A DNA stretch of 64,000 nt from Rhizomys pruinosus (lineage: Eukaryota; Chordata; Mammalia; Rodentia; Spalacidae): contig VZQC01009956.1 of assembly GCA_009823505.1 (NCBI GenBank), forward strand, positions 784,995 through 848,994, in the 5' to 3' direction. The position numbers and the translations under genes were made by a program. Below, in pieces: positions 21,906 through 33,160 of the stretch; positions within the stretch are counted from its first letter, which is position 1, and each line of letters begins with the position of its first letter. The notes under the pieces are model-generated. The model did no database searches, was not told where the DNA came from, and was given only the letters and a program-made list of their open reading frames with translations.

Positions 21906-22820
21906 CTAACTTTTAGTAAAATTCTCATCAACAATTAAATCCAGGAATATTGGTTTGCCTTGGGTGGAGGTCTTTGAAACTCAGGGAATTCTTGTGCTCC
22001 TTACGTGCCCAAGTGGCAGTTGTGCTTTCATTTCTCTGGCTAAGGACACTTTCAGGGTGTGGCACCTGGTTCATTTGTGGTGCTGCAGGACATCTCCGGG
22101 GAAGAATTACAGAAGCTGGTCTCAGGCATGGACTGGGCCTGTCCAGCTGCCTTGCCTCTAAAGGGTGGGGGAGGGCAGCCTGGGACAGCTGTGGAGCTTT
22201 GCTCATGAAAACTATTTATACCTCACCTCACCTTTGGTATTGTCAATCTTTAAATGGTCTTTAACAATGGATACTGCCTTAATATCTGCCTGTCATATAT
22301 TCTTTAATCTGTCCTTTAAAGAAATTAAATAAAGCCTTAATCATTTAGCTTGATCTGATCATAGAATAACTTTTGGTTATGATTAGTTTTAAGCATAAAT
22401 GGTATATGTAATTCCATTTTCCAACTCTTGTTAAGTTGGGAACCCAGTTACAGATATTTACTACATTTCTGAAAATGCTTTATTCAAGAGAAAGCCTTTA
22501 TGTTTAATAGCAATGTATATATACAAACATTAATATAAACATTTCATGTGTGAGTATATATGTGTAAATGTATGTATGTATATAAAGTACTCTTGACCTT
22601 TAAGAATTCTGTAATGTAGTTTTTTAGATATTAAGGATGCATCAGACCATTGGTAGACACTTAGTATAACTTTTATAAAATATGATCATTTTAGGGGTTC
22701 TTTGAGCACTATTTGTAAAATGTTGGAATTTTAGATGAAAGAGATCAAAGAGGACACTAAGATTACTGCAGAAAAAAGTTATTAGAGAAGTTATTAATAC
22801 CATGGACAGATCAACAACAG

Positions 22821-22822
<2 letters not shown>

Positions 22823-22868
<46 letters not shown>
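22823..22868 (+). repeat. TG microsatellite
   Basis: (TG)n of about 46 bp, uninterrupted. Confidence 0.95.
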
Positions 22869-22869
<1 letters not shown>

Positions 22870-23221
22870 TAAGTTCAGGCCACAGCACGAGAGACAGACA
22901 ATGTCAATGTGACCGTCTCTGAATCCTCCTCTCTAGTGTGTCAGAGGAAGAAGACTCTTACTCTTTTGAGAGCAGGGGAGGTTCAATTCAAGAGACTACA
23001 GCTCTCTGGTTTCCAGGCAATAGAAGGAGGTGGGGAGCAAGATGTGTGTGGTAGTGCCTCTTTGATGGGAACTCACTTCCCAGGTGAAAAATTGGGATGT
23101 CTTTTAGCTGAGAACTTACAGATAATGGTCTACTAGGGTGCCAGACAGTAATTGTGAGAGGTCAGCTGGTTCATGAGCAGCAGCTAGATTCAAATATGTT
23201 CTTACAAAAATCTAGTCAGAC

Positions 23222-23448
23222 AGCCTGCAAATTGGTTTTACATGAAGGATGCTTGTAATCATGGATTATCACTTATAGCTAAAAAATGGAAAAAAAGAAA
23301 GATGCAGGACAGTTATGGCAGAATGCATGATCTGGGATGGGGTGGGGGTGGAGGGGAAGGGAAAGGGAAATATGCCTGAACTGAATTGGAAAATGATGTA
23401 TGAAATGCACAAAGCATCAATAAAAAATGTTAAAAAATAAAAAAATAA
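23222..23448 (+). mobile_element. 5'-truncated young L1 end with target-site duplication
   Basis: It begins CAGCCTGCAAATTGG within the 3' UTR and keeps the G-rich tract (23336-23368). It ends AAAGCATCAATAAAAAATG plus an A-rich tail. AAAAATCTAGTCAGA flanks it on both sides (about 23207 and 23449). The ERV-C counterpart (28485) reads straight through without it, so the insertion is specific to ERV-B. Confidence 0.9.
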
Positions 23449-23463
23449 AAAAATCTAGTCAGA

Positions 23464-23590
23464 TTTTTTTTGGTCTTTCGAGACAGGGTCTCCCTTTAGT
23501 TCCAGCTGGCCTGGAGCTTGCTCTGTAGACCATGCTGGCTTTGAACTCATAGAGATCTGCCTGCCTCTGGCTCCTGAGTGCTGGGTTTAA
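23464..23590 (-). mobile_element. B1 SINE, antisense
   Basis: CGAGACAGGGTCTCCCTTTAG, CCATGCTGGCTTTGAACTCA and TGCTGGGTTTAAA. It was inserted directly after the L1 end, apparently into that element's repeated target site. Confidence 0.9.
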
Positions 23591-23914
23591 AAACGTAAAG
23601 ATTATAATTACTGTAGAACTCAGGGAAACAAATAACTGACCCAAAAATCCAAGTAATCTTAAAATAAAAAATCAAAGAAATGTGCCCTACAGCTAGAGGT
23701 CCTCAGTACTGTATAAGGTGTGAAGTTTATATGTTGTTATTCTGTTATAAACCTAGAGTCATATTTTACTCTGATTACAGGTTTCATGAAGGTATTAAGG
23801 TCTTGGTTTTGAAACTAGTTTACTAACATGATATTTATTTTATGGGACTGTTTGAATATATAGACTCGGGCTTAATACTAAGAAAACAATTATTAAGATT
23901 AATAATTAACTGTG

Positions 23915-24202
23915 CTGTTTTGAGAGGTCTTAGAAAGTGTGGCCATGCTAGAGGAGGTACATCACTGGAGGCAGGCTTAGCAAGTTCAAAAAGCCTCACC
24001 AGTTTCTAGTTGCTCCTTCTCTGCTTCTTGTTCCCACTTGAAGATGTGAATTTTGGCTTTCTGCTCTTGCCACCATGCCTCCCTACCACAATGGACTCTA
24101 ATTCCCTGGAACCATCAATTGTAAGCTCAAATAAATTCTTCCTTTTATAAGTTCCTTTGGTCATAGTGGTTTTATCAAAGAAACAGAAAAGTGACTAATA
24201 CA
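23915..24202 (+). mobile_element. solo MaLR LTR (D family), 5'-truncated
   Basis: GAGAGGTCTTAGAAAGTGTGG through CAGAAAAGTGACTAATACA. It is homologous to 19406-19617 joined to 33121-33470 and lies inside the ERV-B interior. It shows CCCTGGAACCATCAATTGTAAG intact where ERV-B interrupts the D copy. Confidence 0.7.
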
Positions 24203-24309
24203 CTGTTCCATCTATATACATGGGAATAAATAGTAAATGCTTACTAAATCTTCACAACTATGGGTAAATCTCTTTATAAGTGTTAATGTCTCATGTTATA
24301 AAAATATAA

Positions 24310-24630
24310 AGGGTTGAACCAACCCAAGTGCCCCTCAACTGATGAGTGGGTAGAGAAATTGTGGTACATCTACACAATGGGGTTCTATGCAGTGGTAAAG
24401 AAAGATGACATCGTGAACTTTGCAGGTAAATGGATGGAGCTAGAAGATATCGTGCTGAGTGAAGTAATACAGTCCCAGAAAAACAAATGACAAATGGTAC
24501 CCCTCATCTGTGGATGCTAGCACCAATTACCTAATTGTATGGCAAACTGAGCAACATCAATGTGATCTGAAAATAATTGTGCTCTTATAGTTTAGAATCC
24601 CTTAAAAATAAACAAATAAAAAAAGAAATG
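24310..24630 (+). mobile_element. L1 3' region fragment
   Basis: Landmarks typical of mammalian L1 3' ends: AACCCAAGTGCCCCTCAACTG, GTGGTACATCTACACAATGG, TCTATGCAGTGGTAAAGAAAG and GGTAAATGGATGGAGCTAGA, followed by an A-rich tail. Confidence 0.85.
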
Positions 24631-26095
24631 AAACAAATTTGAAAAAAAGACCATTTCCACGAAATAAATATAAAGGGTTAAGGTTTAGTAAAACATTAAG
24701 ATACATGTGTTAATTAAATTAACTAAGTGTTTCCACAATAAAATAGTATAAACACAACCTAATGGCCTATATGGGATTACAATTATACAGAATTTTTGTT
24801 AGTTTTCAGTCCACTCCTGGCTGGTAGTGGACTCCCAGTTATGGATCTGGATTAAATAAACATAAACAATAATGGGTTATCTCTGACTACTGAAAGATGT
24901 TCTTTATTTTTCTGTGTTATTCAAATATCACTCAAAATATTTCTTTTGCCAATTACAAATAATTTGACTCAAGAGAAGCTTGGTTTTACTTCCTTGAACC
25001 AGTAATATGCAGTCCAGAAGAAGAGAGTTTAGATGGATTTGGTAAACTTCATCAGCTTATTTCCTGCCAATAAATATGTTACCTGCTACTGAAATACTAT
25101 GCATCAGGATAAGGTGTCTTGGACAGAAAAGAGAGTGCTTCTGTTTGTAGTTAACAGTGTACATTTAAAATAGGCCTGCAATTGTTTAATTCTTTCTCAT
25201 GGGCTTTGCCTACTTAACCTGTGGTGCTAAATATGCCTTCCAGTCAATGTTTATGTAAGGCTGCTTAGGCTATTGTTCAAGCCCTATATAAATATAATAC
25301 AGTCATTAAAGTTATCAGGCTGGTGGAACTGAACCTTTCTGGATGGTTAACGACCACACTAAATGTCCATATCAATTCAGCCAAGGCATTTAAAGGACAA
25401 CTTTTTTTCCTTGCCTTTTGAGGTCAACTATGCCCAGGGGACTTAAAATGTTCTGTTTAATTGTAAGTTATCTACCTTCTCAATTCAAGAGGACCTGGGG
25501 ACACTGGTGGAGGATTCAGCCAGTGTCCAGTCTGTAAACAGGAATGTCAGCACAGAGGAAAGTCTCCTCATCCTTCAAAGGGAACCCTGCTCCAGCAAAA
25601 CCTGACTTTGTCCTCGTGTAGATAGAGCTGGTAAAGGAAAGTCAGAAGCGAGGGAATTGCCCCCCTTCAAAATTTGAGTGACCCCAGGGACCAGATCCTT
25701 AATTGACCTTGAGAAAACAAAGATTGGTTAATCTGAGCTAACTGTGTGGATTTTAACTCCCAAAAGGAAAGTATAACCAAAAGATAAGTAATCATTATAT
25801 TTCATTTAAAGTTTGAGAGATTGTGCTTCCAAACCTTAAAGTCCTATAAAATATTAGGTTAAATAATGAAATTTCCTTTTTCTGTCTAAAAGCTACCTAA
25901 GAGGAAATTCACACTGTGGATATAAAAAGTGCCTGAACAGCAGTTCCTGAGACCAGCCATCATGGCCAAATGAAAAAAAAGAAGAAATCCAATAAATGGA
26001 TGCTTTTGAATCCCTCATCTAGAAGTTCTAATGGACTTTTAAGTTGGATATTTAATTCACCATATTCTTACGTCTTCTGGATCCTTGCCTAGAAA

Positions 26096-26605
26096 ATGTA
26101 CCTGACTATACTTGCCTTCACTTCTTCGCAGGCACCAGTCTTTGATATCTCTATAGCTATACTTTCTGGGGTCCTTCCGATAGGCTCACTGAGAAGGGGG
26201 TACACTATTGCCACACCTTACACCACTTTTCAGCTTGGAAAAAGTCAGTGCAGTCTGCACCCTGATCACCTCTTGGCAATTTGGGTGAACTCTTCAGAGG
26301 GTAATGCAATAAAAACAAAAACAGTAACTAAGCAGTTTATGGTTGAGACCCCAGGATTAGCCAGTTTCATTCTCAGGTGAGAGCTGGATTTCCTGGATCT
26401 GCCAGTAAATTTATCCTTCTGGTTTTGCTGACTTATGGCCTATGCATTCTTAACTCACTCTTCAGATTCATTAACTATCAGCTAAATTCTATTAAACCAA
26501 TGGTACTAAGGACCCAATACAGCCACATCCCTATTGGAAAGAATATCCCCTCAGAGAGACAAATCATGATCAACTCTTATGAACTTCCTTCAAGGATTTG
26601 AAGAT
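26096..26605 (+). pseudogene. env C-terminal (transmembrane) remnant of ERV-B
   Basis: The frame at 26377-26601 encodes a hydrophobic segment (FILLVLLTYGLCILNSL). A basic/amphipathic tail with an IKPMVLRTQY stretch follows, the arrangement at the end of gammaretroviral TM proteins. It lies just upstream of the polypurine tract, where env should end. An adjacent 94-codon frame (26096-26380) may derive from the TM ectodomain, but I cannot confirm that. The rest of env is not recognisable. Confidence 0.6.
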
Positions 26606-26611
26606 CTCACA

Positions 26612-26625
26612 ACAATAGGGAGAGA
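26612..26625 (+). promoter_or_regulatory. polypurine tract of ERV-B
   Basis: ACAATAGGGAGAGA immediately before the TGAGTTACAG start of the 3' LTR; somewhat eroded. Confidence 0.6.
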
Positions 26626-26732
26626 TGAGTTACAGCATTATAAGAACTTGGAGACAGGATCCTCAGAGGACATTTTTATACATTACATTAAGTTTCATTT
26701 TCCCTCAGTCATACTAGAAAATTGCTTGAGTG
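26626..26732 (+). repeat. ERV-B 3' LTR, left part
   Basis: Homologous to 19618-19724. It breaks off at AGTG (26729-26732), the target site of ERV-C, and resumes at 32865. Confidence 0.8.
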
Positions 26733-27062
26733 TGAGGAGACAGAGTTAATTCTAGACATCCACTCTGGACAAACAAAGGTTAAGGATTCACCTTTCCCAG
26801 GCAAAAGTCCACCAGATACATCCAAGGCTTGGGAAACAAGCCCGGTCTGAACCGATAAAGAAAAATTCCCATAGACCAGGTTCCTTTAAAGGATCTCCCA
26901 CCCTCCACCCGTCCACCCCCAGCTACAGGACCAATTCTCCCAGCCTGCTGCATCAGAAGGGTGGTAGTCCAAACACAAGCTTGAATTAAAGACTATTTGT
27001 ATTTCCATCGGAGCTGTGTGTCCTGGTGGTATTTTGGGGGTCCCAGTGATCTGGGCATAACA
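26733..27062 (+). repeat. ERV-C 5' LTR
   Basis: TGAGGAGACAGAG...GGGCATAACA, 330 bp. ATTAAA at about 26984 is the likely polyadenylation signal. It carries one copy of the AAGTCCACCAGATACATCC unit, whereas the 3' LTR has two. Confidence 0.85.
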
Positions 27063-27064
27063 TA

Positions 27065-27082
27065 TGGGGGCTTGTCTGGGAT
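27065..27082 (+). promoter_or_regulatory. primer binding site, tRNA-Pro
   Basis: TGGGGGCTTGTCTGGGAT sits two bases after the LTR. It differs from the classic gammaretroviral tRNA-Pro site only by two C-to-T changes. Confidence 0.9.
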
Positions 27083-28036
27083 CCCATAGACCCTCAGGAT
27101 CCCAATTTGAAGAGTCTAATACCTGCCAGTAAGTATCTCAGTCTTCTCCTTTGTCTTTTGTCTTCTCTGTGCTTTTGTTTCAATCAGACCTCCAGGCAGC
27201 TGAAAATTTCAGCTATAGGTGGTCTAAAGTGGACACAGTGGTGGATCAGAAGCCAAACAGGTCAGAAACACATTTCTGACCTGGGGGCAAATGAGGTGCC
27301 TGCCCAACAGAATCAGTGCAGAGATGGATGAGGTACCCACCCACCCAAAAGAGTGAGTTTTTTTTTTGTTTGTTTGTTTTGTGCAGAGGCAGATGAGGTG
27401 CCTGCCCAGCCAACACCAGTGCTTGAATTTTTCTGTGTCCTTGGACTCACTGAGACCTGAGTGTTGGTTTGTCTGTTTTGTGTCTCATGTTGTTTGTTCT
27501 CTGAGGTAATCAGACTTTGATGTACGTTATGGGAAATACTGCTCCTTCCTAACCCTTCCCTTCTCCAAATCCAACTCCCCTAATGATGTTTATCCTTCAA
27601 GGAAGGCAGCCACTCTGATGACTAATGAAAGCAAGTTCCATTCCATGTGTCTAAGTGAGCGTCTAAGTTTTGTGTGTAATTGTCTCATGTTGGTTCTGTA
27701 AAACAAAGTGGCGACTTCAAGTTTCAATCCTTTTATATGCACAGAATCATTCGTTTTGGCATGCCAGACTAGATATGCAAGTGCAAACTTTAAAAATTGA
27801 TATTTAAAAATGCATTTAAAGGACTAAAAATTGGATACTACAGACAGCTCTATATTTATTGTTTCTGAGCCTATCAAATGTTTCACAACAGGTGGTAATT
27901 TTTACGGGAATTAACCTCTGAGGTGACTGTTTAATGGAATTATCTATTTTTGAGACCTGTTTGGGCCAGATTCAGGGCTGAAAATGAATTCTTGAATGGG
28001 ATTTTCTTTGGGTTGTGCAGTTTTGTTGCCCCTTGT

Positions 28037-28196
28037 AACTGGGTGTGGTGCCACACACCTTTAATCACAGTCCTTGGGAGGCAGAGGCAGACAGTTCTTT
28101 GTGAGCTCAAGGCCAGCCTGTTCTACAGAGCAAGTTCCAGGCCAGCTGATACTAAAGGGAGACACTTTCTCATCTGTCTCAAAAATTTCAAAAGAC
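28037..28196 (+). mobile_element. B1 SINE, sense
   Basis: AACTGGGTGTGGTGCCACAC, CTTTAATCACAGTCCTTGGG and AAGGCCAGCCTGTTCTACAG, ending AAAAATTTCAAAAGACC. Confidence 0.9.
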
Positions 28197-29214
28197 CCCC
28201 CAAAAAAGGAAAGCATGTGTATGAGTGTTGGTAAATTATTGGTAATTTTACACCTGAAATAAATAATATGGGATTTCATATTATTTAAAATAATAAAATA
28301 AATAAATTTTGTGTTTATAGACATCTCTCCAGAAGACATATATCTATCCCCAGATTTCTAGGTGATTTTCCTAATGCTTTTGTCACCTCCTTTTTCTTTA
28401 ATGACCCAGTATGGTGCCTGTCTGTAGCTGTGAGAAGCAGGCTGCTTCATGAGTAGAACCTTGGTTAAAGCATGTGTTTACAAAAATCTACCCAGATGGC
28501 CCAGATGGTTTTAAAAATGTAAAGACCATTACTGTAGAATTTCTGGGTCAGAAACAAATAACTGACCCAACTTAATCCTAAATTAAAAATAGGAAAATTT
28601 ACATCACAGCTAGACGACCTCAGTACTGTAAAAATTGTGAAGTTTAAATTGTTGCTATGTTGACTGTCATAAACTTAACAGTCATATTTTACTCTGATTT
28701 AAGTTTTCATCTCTCATTTAGAGTTTTCATCAAGGAGCTAATGTTTTGGGTTTGAAACTAGTTAAACATGTTTTATGAAGCTGTTTAAATGAATGGGTTT
28801 GCATCTAATGCTAATGATTTACCTAATATCAAGTAAACTGCCATGTGAGCTAAAACTGTTAAACGTTCCCTCTTCTTAATAGTGCACTCTGTAGACGTTT
28901 CACTCCTTTTCCACGAGTTTGAGTTAGGAGCTGTTACCTTGTAGCAGATCAGTATTAACATCTAGTTGGTTACAGAGTCTGACCATGGGGCTCTCCATGT
29001 GGATACTGGTCACACTGTCTTATGGAAAGGATATTTTTTGTGGCATCGAGGTGGAAATCTCAGTGACATATAAAGACTGATTTGAATTTTAAGCTAATGT
29101 GAGATCTTGGAAGAGAACATTTTAATAAATAAATGCCTTAAAATATTTAAAATATTATTCCATATTTCAAAATGTAAAATGTAATATGACAGCTTTTATG
29201 TGTCTGTCATTGTC

Positions 29215-29703
29215 TCTGGGAAGGAAGGGCAGACTTTAGGTCCTTCACAATCTGCTGTTGGAGACCTGACAGGGCAACTTGAATCCTCATAGACATAGTC
29301 TTTGGCACAGGAAGAGGGGGCATGGTAGAATGTAAGGGCTGCGATTGGGGTGAATGGTGAAACCACAGCAATGTAGTCTGGACACTCATTTGATCAACCT
29401 GATTGAACATACAACCCCTCACCCCCCGCTGGAAGGTGGGGCCGTGGGGGTTTGGGCACAACAGCCTGCAAATTGGTTTTACATGAAGGATGCTTGTACT
29501 CATGGATTATCACTTATAGCTAAAAAATGAAAAAAAAAAACTGAAAGAAATATGCAGGACAGTTATGGCAGAATGCATGATCTCGGTTGGGGTGGGGGTG
29601 GGGGGAAGGGAAAGGGAAATATGCCTGAACTGAATTGAAAACGATGTATGAAATGCACAAAGCATCAATAAAAAAAAGTTAAAAAAATAAAAATAAATAA
29701 AAA
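29215..29703 (+). mobile_element. L1 3' end, young-type 3' UTR
   Basis: The longest sense copy besides 13997: GGCATGGTAGAATGTAAGG, GGTTTTACATGAAGGATGC, GGATTATCACTTATAGC, G-rich tract 29588-29622, AAAGCATCAATAAAAAAAAG and an A-rich tail. Confidence 0.8.
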
Positions 29704-30155
29704 GTCGCTGTGTGAAGCTATTTGTCATTGACCATTTGCATCCCTGCCATAAAACAAGCAGCAAGGTTACCTGGGTGGATACAGAGGGTGTTTAGTCCTG
29801 AGATGTTTGAAACTAAAAGTTCAATTTTTATTGAGCATTTCTGTGATTTTTCAAACTATTGTGTCTGAGGTAACTGTCCCATTTTGCTACACAGAAAATA
29901 AATGTTAATTACTTAGTAAATCTGCACAATTAAGGGTTAATCTCTTTATGAATGTTATGTCTCGTGGTATTAAAAAGGATATATAAATGTAAAAGATGTT
30001 AAAAGGGTATTTTAGTAAGAATTTATGTGAAAATGATAAAAGGTCTATGTAAGTGATAAAAGTCTGAGGAGGTTTGTTGTGACAGATAAAAAGGACATTA
30101 TATAAATAAGCCTAATTTTCTAAGGTTCAGTCAACTAGTTTAAAAATCAAAATGT

Positions 30156-30402
30156 GGGGCTGGAGATATGGCCTAGTGGTTAAGAGCGCCAACTGCTCTT
30201 ACAGAGGACCCGGGTTTGATCCCCAGCACCCACATGGCAACCAAGAACCGTCTGAAACTCCAATTCCAGGAGAACTCCAGTTCCGGGGAATCCGAGACCC
30301 TCTTCTGACCTCCACAGCATTGCACGAGATGGGTGCACAGACCTACATGCAGACAATACACTCCTTCACATGCAAAAATGAATAAATTTAAAATAATAAT
30401 AA
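30156..30402 (+). mobile_element. B3-like SINE, sense
   Basis: GGGGCTGGAGATATGGCC start, two 17-bp units, an (AAT)n-rich tail, and a short AAAATGT flank repeat. Confidence 0.95.
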
Positions 30403-32221
30403 AAATAAAAATGTATATCTAGTCAAAGTTTTTTTAAGAGTGTTCAATTTTTGTCCAAGCTTTATATGCATATCAAGTGGCACTTCACGTTTTAGTAAAA
30501 TGATAAGATACTTGTATTAAGTTAAATTGGTATAAACACTCAAGTGGTTTACTAGTGGCCTGAATAGGATCGTGAATTTACAGAGTTGTTAATATTCAGT
30601 CCTCTCCTAGCTTGAACCTGACTCCTTGTTACAGGTTTAGATTAAATGGGCACAGAAAATGGTGGGTTACCTACAGCTACTGAAAAATGTACTTTATATT
30701 TCTTGCAAGAGTTCCTTTTGATATTTCTTTTAACCTAACCAGATAATTTGGCTCAAAAAGCTAGATTCTATCTTTCTGACCCAACTGCACGCAGTCCAAA
30801 AGAAGACAGTTTGGATGGACTTGGTAATCCTTATCAGTTTATTTCCTGTATTCTGGTATGTGTTACAACCCCTGTCTTTCTGGAAAAACTATAAATCAGG
30901 ATAAAGGGTCTGAAAATGAAAAAGATTGTTTCCATTTGTAGTAATTGTAGTGAACAGTTTTACATTTAAAATAAGCCTCAAATTGTTTAATTTGATCTTG
31001 GGGGTTATGCCTGCTTAAAGTATGGTGTTAAGTCCCTCCACCAGTCAGTATTATACAAGACTGCTTGAACTTTTGTCCAAGTTTTATCTAGAATATTATA
31101 CAGCAATTGAAGGTGTTAGGCTGGTGTAATTTAGCCTTTTTGGATGGATAATGACCATAGTTAAATGTCCATACCAATTCAGCTGAAGTACCTAAGGAAC
31201 AACTTTGTTACTTGCCCTCTGAGGTCAACTAGTCCCAGTGGTCTATGTCTGGGGTAATATCTTGAAATGTCCTGCAATTCTGAGTCACCATTCCTCCTAG
31301 GCAAAGAGGTCTTGGAAAACCACTAAGGAGACTCTAGCCAGTGTCCACTCTGTAAAGAGGAAAGACTTCAAAAAGGGAAGCCTGGTCTAGAAAGACCTGA
31401 CTTTGTCCTCGTGTGGATGGAACTGGTAAATGAAATCCGAGAGGAGCCAGAGGCCTCTCCCCCCAAAAGTCCGAGTGGCCCCTGAGGACCAGATCCTCAA
31501 CTGACCTTGAGAAAACAAAAGTTGGTTAATCTGGGCTAACTGTATGGACTTAGACACTAAAGAGGAAGAGTATAACCAAAAAGATAAGTAATCATTATAT
31601 TTCCTTTAATGTCTGGAAGATTGTGCCTCCAAATACTAGATTTTAAGTCATTTAAAGTTATATGAGATCTGTTGTTATCAAATAATACAGTTTCCTCTTT
31701 CTGCCTTAGCAGTTACCTAAGAGATAACTCACAAAGTGACTATTGAAAATTCCTGGAAAGCAGATGCTGAGTCCAGACACCATGCATAAATGAACAAAAG
31801 GAGAAGCCAAATAGTGGATGCTTTGGAACCCCTCATTGAGAGATTCCAATGGACATTTAAGTTGGACATTTAATTCACTCTGTTCCTCTCTTGGTTCCCT
31901 GCCTAGAAAATGTACCTAGCTACTCTCACCTTCACATGCACTGGTCAAGGATATTGTTCTCCCTATAGTCGTACTTTTTGGGGTCTTTTAGATAGATCCA
32001 CTCAGCAGGGGTACCCCAGTCACCACTTCCTACTCCCCTTTTCAGCATAGAAGAAGTCAGAGTGGTCAGCCCCCTGATTTCCTCTTGGCAATTGGGGTAT
32101 CCTCCTCAGAGGGTAATGTGATAAAAGTAGGAGCTAAAAATTGGCTAGGCAGTTTAGGGTCAAGACCCTCTAAAGGAGCCAGTTTTTTTTTTTTTTCTCA
32201 GCTGAGAGCTGAAGACTTCCT

Positions 32222-32345
32222 GGATCTGCCAGTGAACTTGTCCTTCTGGTTGCTCTATTATTAACCCTAGGACCATGTATAATGAATAAGTTAGTCACCT
32301 TTATTAAAGAAAGATTGGGGGCAATTCAGCTAATGACCTTAAGGA
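32222..32345 (+). pseudogene. env transmembrane-tail remnant of ERV-C
   Basis: One frame reads a hydrophobic segment (LVLLVALLLTLGPCIM) followed by a basic amphipathic tail (KLVTFIKERLGAIQLM) and then an RTHYTRL stretch. This is the membrane anchor and cytoplasmic tail layout of gammaretroviral TM. It ends about 120 bp before the polypurine tract. No upstream env frame survives. Confidence 0.7.
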
Positions 32346-32456
32346 CACATTATACCCGACTTGATCCACACCACCTAAGCATCCAATATGATAAGGTAGA
32401 ATACTTCTGTCTAAGCTAGGCAAAGAGAGACCAAGATTGGCCTCTTGAGTAATAAG

Positions 32457-32470
32457 ATAAAATGGGGGAA
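32457..32470 (+). promoter_or_regulatory. polypurine tract of ERV-C
   Basis: ATAAAATGGGGGAA directly before TGAAGAGACA; a classic gammaretroviral PPT/LTR junction. Confidence 0.9.
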
Positions 32471-32860
32471 TGAAGAGACAGAGTTAATTCCAGACATCCA
32501 CTCAGGACAAATGTTGGTTAAACATTCACCTTTCCCAGTCAAAAGTCCACCAGATTCATCTGGGGCATTGAGAAACAGGCCTGGTGGTATTCACTTTCCC
32601 CCAGTCTGAAGTCCACCAGATACATCCAAAGCTTGGGAAACAGGCCTGGTCTGAACTGATAAAGAAAAAATCCCCTAGTCCAGATTCCTTTAAAAGATCT
32701 CCCCACCACCACCACCCCACCCCACCCCCAGCTACAGGGCCGATTCTCCCAGCCTGCTGCGTCAGAAGGGTGGCAGTCCAAGCTCGACCTTGAATTAAAG
32801 ACTCTTTGTATCTACATGGGAGCTGTGTGTCCTGGTGGTCCCAGTGATCTGGGCATAACA
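32471..32860 (+). repeat. ERV-C 3' LTR with internal tandem duplication
   Basis: 390 bp, TGAAGAGACAG...GGGCATAACA. It is longer than the 5' LTR because a segment of about 68 bp beginning AAGTCCACCAGAT occurs twice (about 32540 and 32608). It lacks the short TATTTTGGGGG insert present near 27030. Confidence 0.85.
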
Positions 32861-32864
32861 AGTG

Positions 32865-33120
32865 TTCCTGGGAGCTCCCTCTACCTGCTGACTCCTGCTT
32901 CTGTGACTGGCTTGCTTGCTTCTCATGCTACCCCGTAGTTGGTGACTTTAACTATTGTGTTAAACTCTGATTGGCTTTTGTACTTATTAAAGGCTGTGTA
33001 ACCCACTCCTTGGGGCCCACTCCTCCTAAGGTGAGTGTCTGTCTGGCATTGTAATTATAATTAAACTTTATTTAAACTCCAAGTGGTTAAGTGAGTGGTC
33101 TCTGTTGGGACACTACAACA
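32865..33120 (+). repeat. ERV-B 3' LTR, right part
   Basis: It continues 26626-26732 after the ERV-C target site and matches 19727-19953 of the 5' LTR (ACTCCTGCTTCTGTGACTGG, CCACTCCTTGGGGCCCACTC, TTGGGACACTACAACA). Confidence 0.8.
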
Positions 33121-33160
33121 GTAAACTATTTCTCTTATAATTTCCCTTGATTTAAAGGTT

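Larger units (their letters stand above)
26733..32860 (+). mobile_element. ERV-C: gammaretrovirus-like, tRNA-Pro primer, VL30-like
   Basis: Complete by its ends: 5' LTR 26733-27062, primer site 27065-27082, PPT 32457-32470, 3' LTR 32471-32860, and AGTG duplicated at 26729-26732 and 32861-32864. The 5.4-kb interior is mostly non-coding and homologous to that of ERV-B (for example CCTGACTTTGTCCTCGTGT at about 25605 and 31400). Only an env-TM tail remains recognisable. Younger insertions are a B1 (28037-28196), an L1 end (29215-29703) and a B3 (30156-30402). Confidence 0.85.
19618..33120 (+). mobile_element. ERV-B: gammaretrovirus-like, GLN/VL30-like layout
   Basis: 5' LTR 19618-19953, tRNA-Gln-like primer site at 19957, a polypurine tract at 26612-26625, and a 3' LTR split into 26626-26732 and 32865-33120 by ERV-C. 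The interior (19977-26611) is largely non-coding, with an env transmembrane-tail remnant just upstream of the PPT. This layout recalls VL30-type elements. The same interior recurs in ERV-C and, antisense, at 55980-56560. Further insertions: B3 (21203-21402), L1 end (23222-23448), B1 (23464-23590), MaLR LTR (23915-24202), L1 fragment (24310-24630). Confidence 0.75.
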
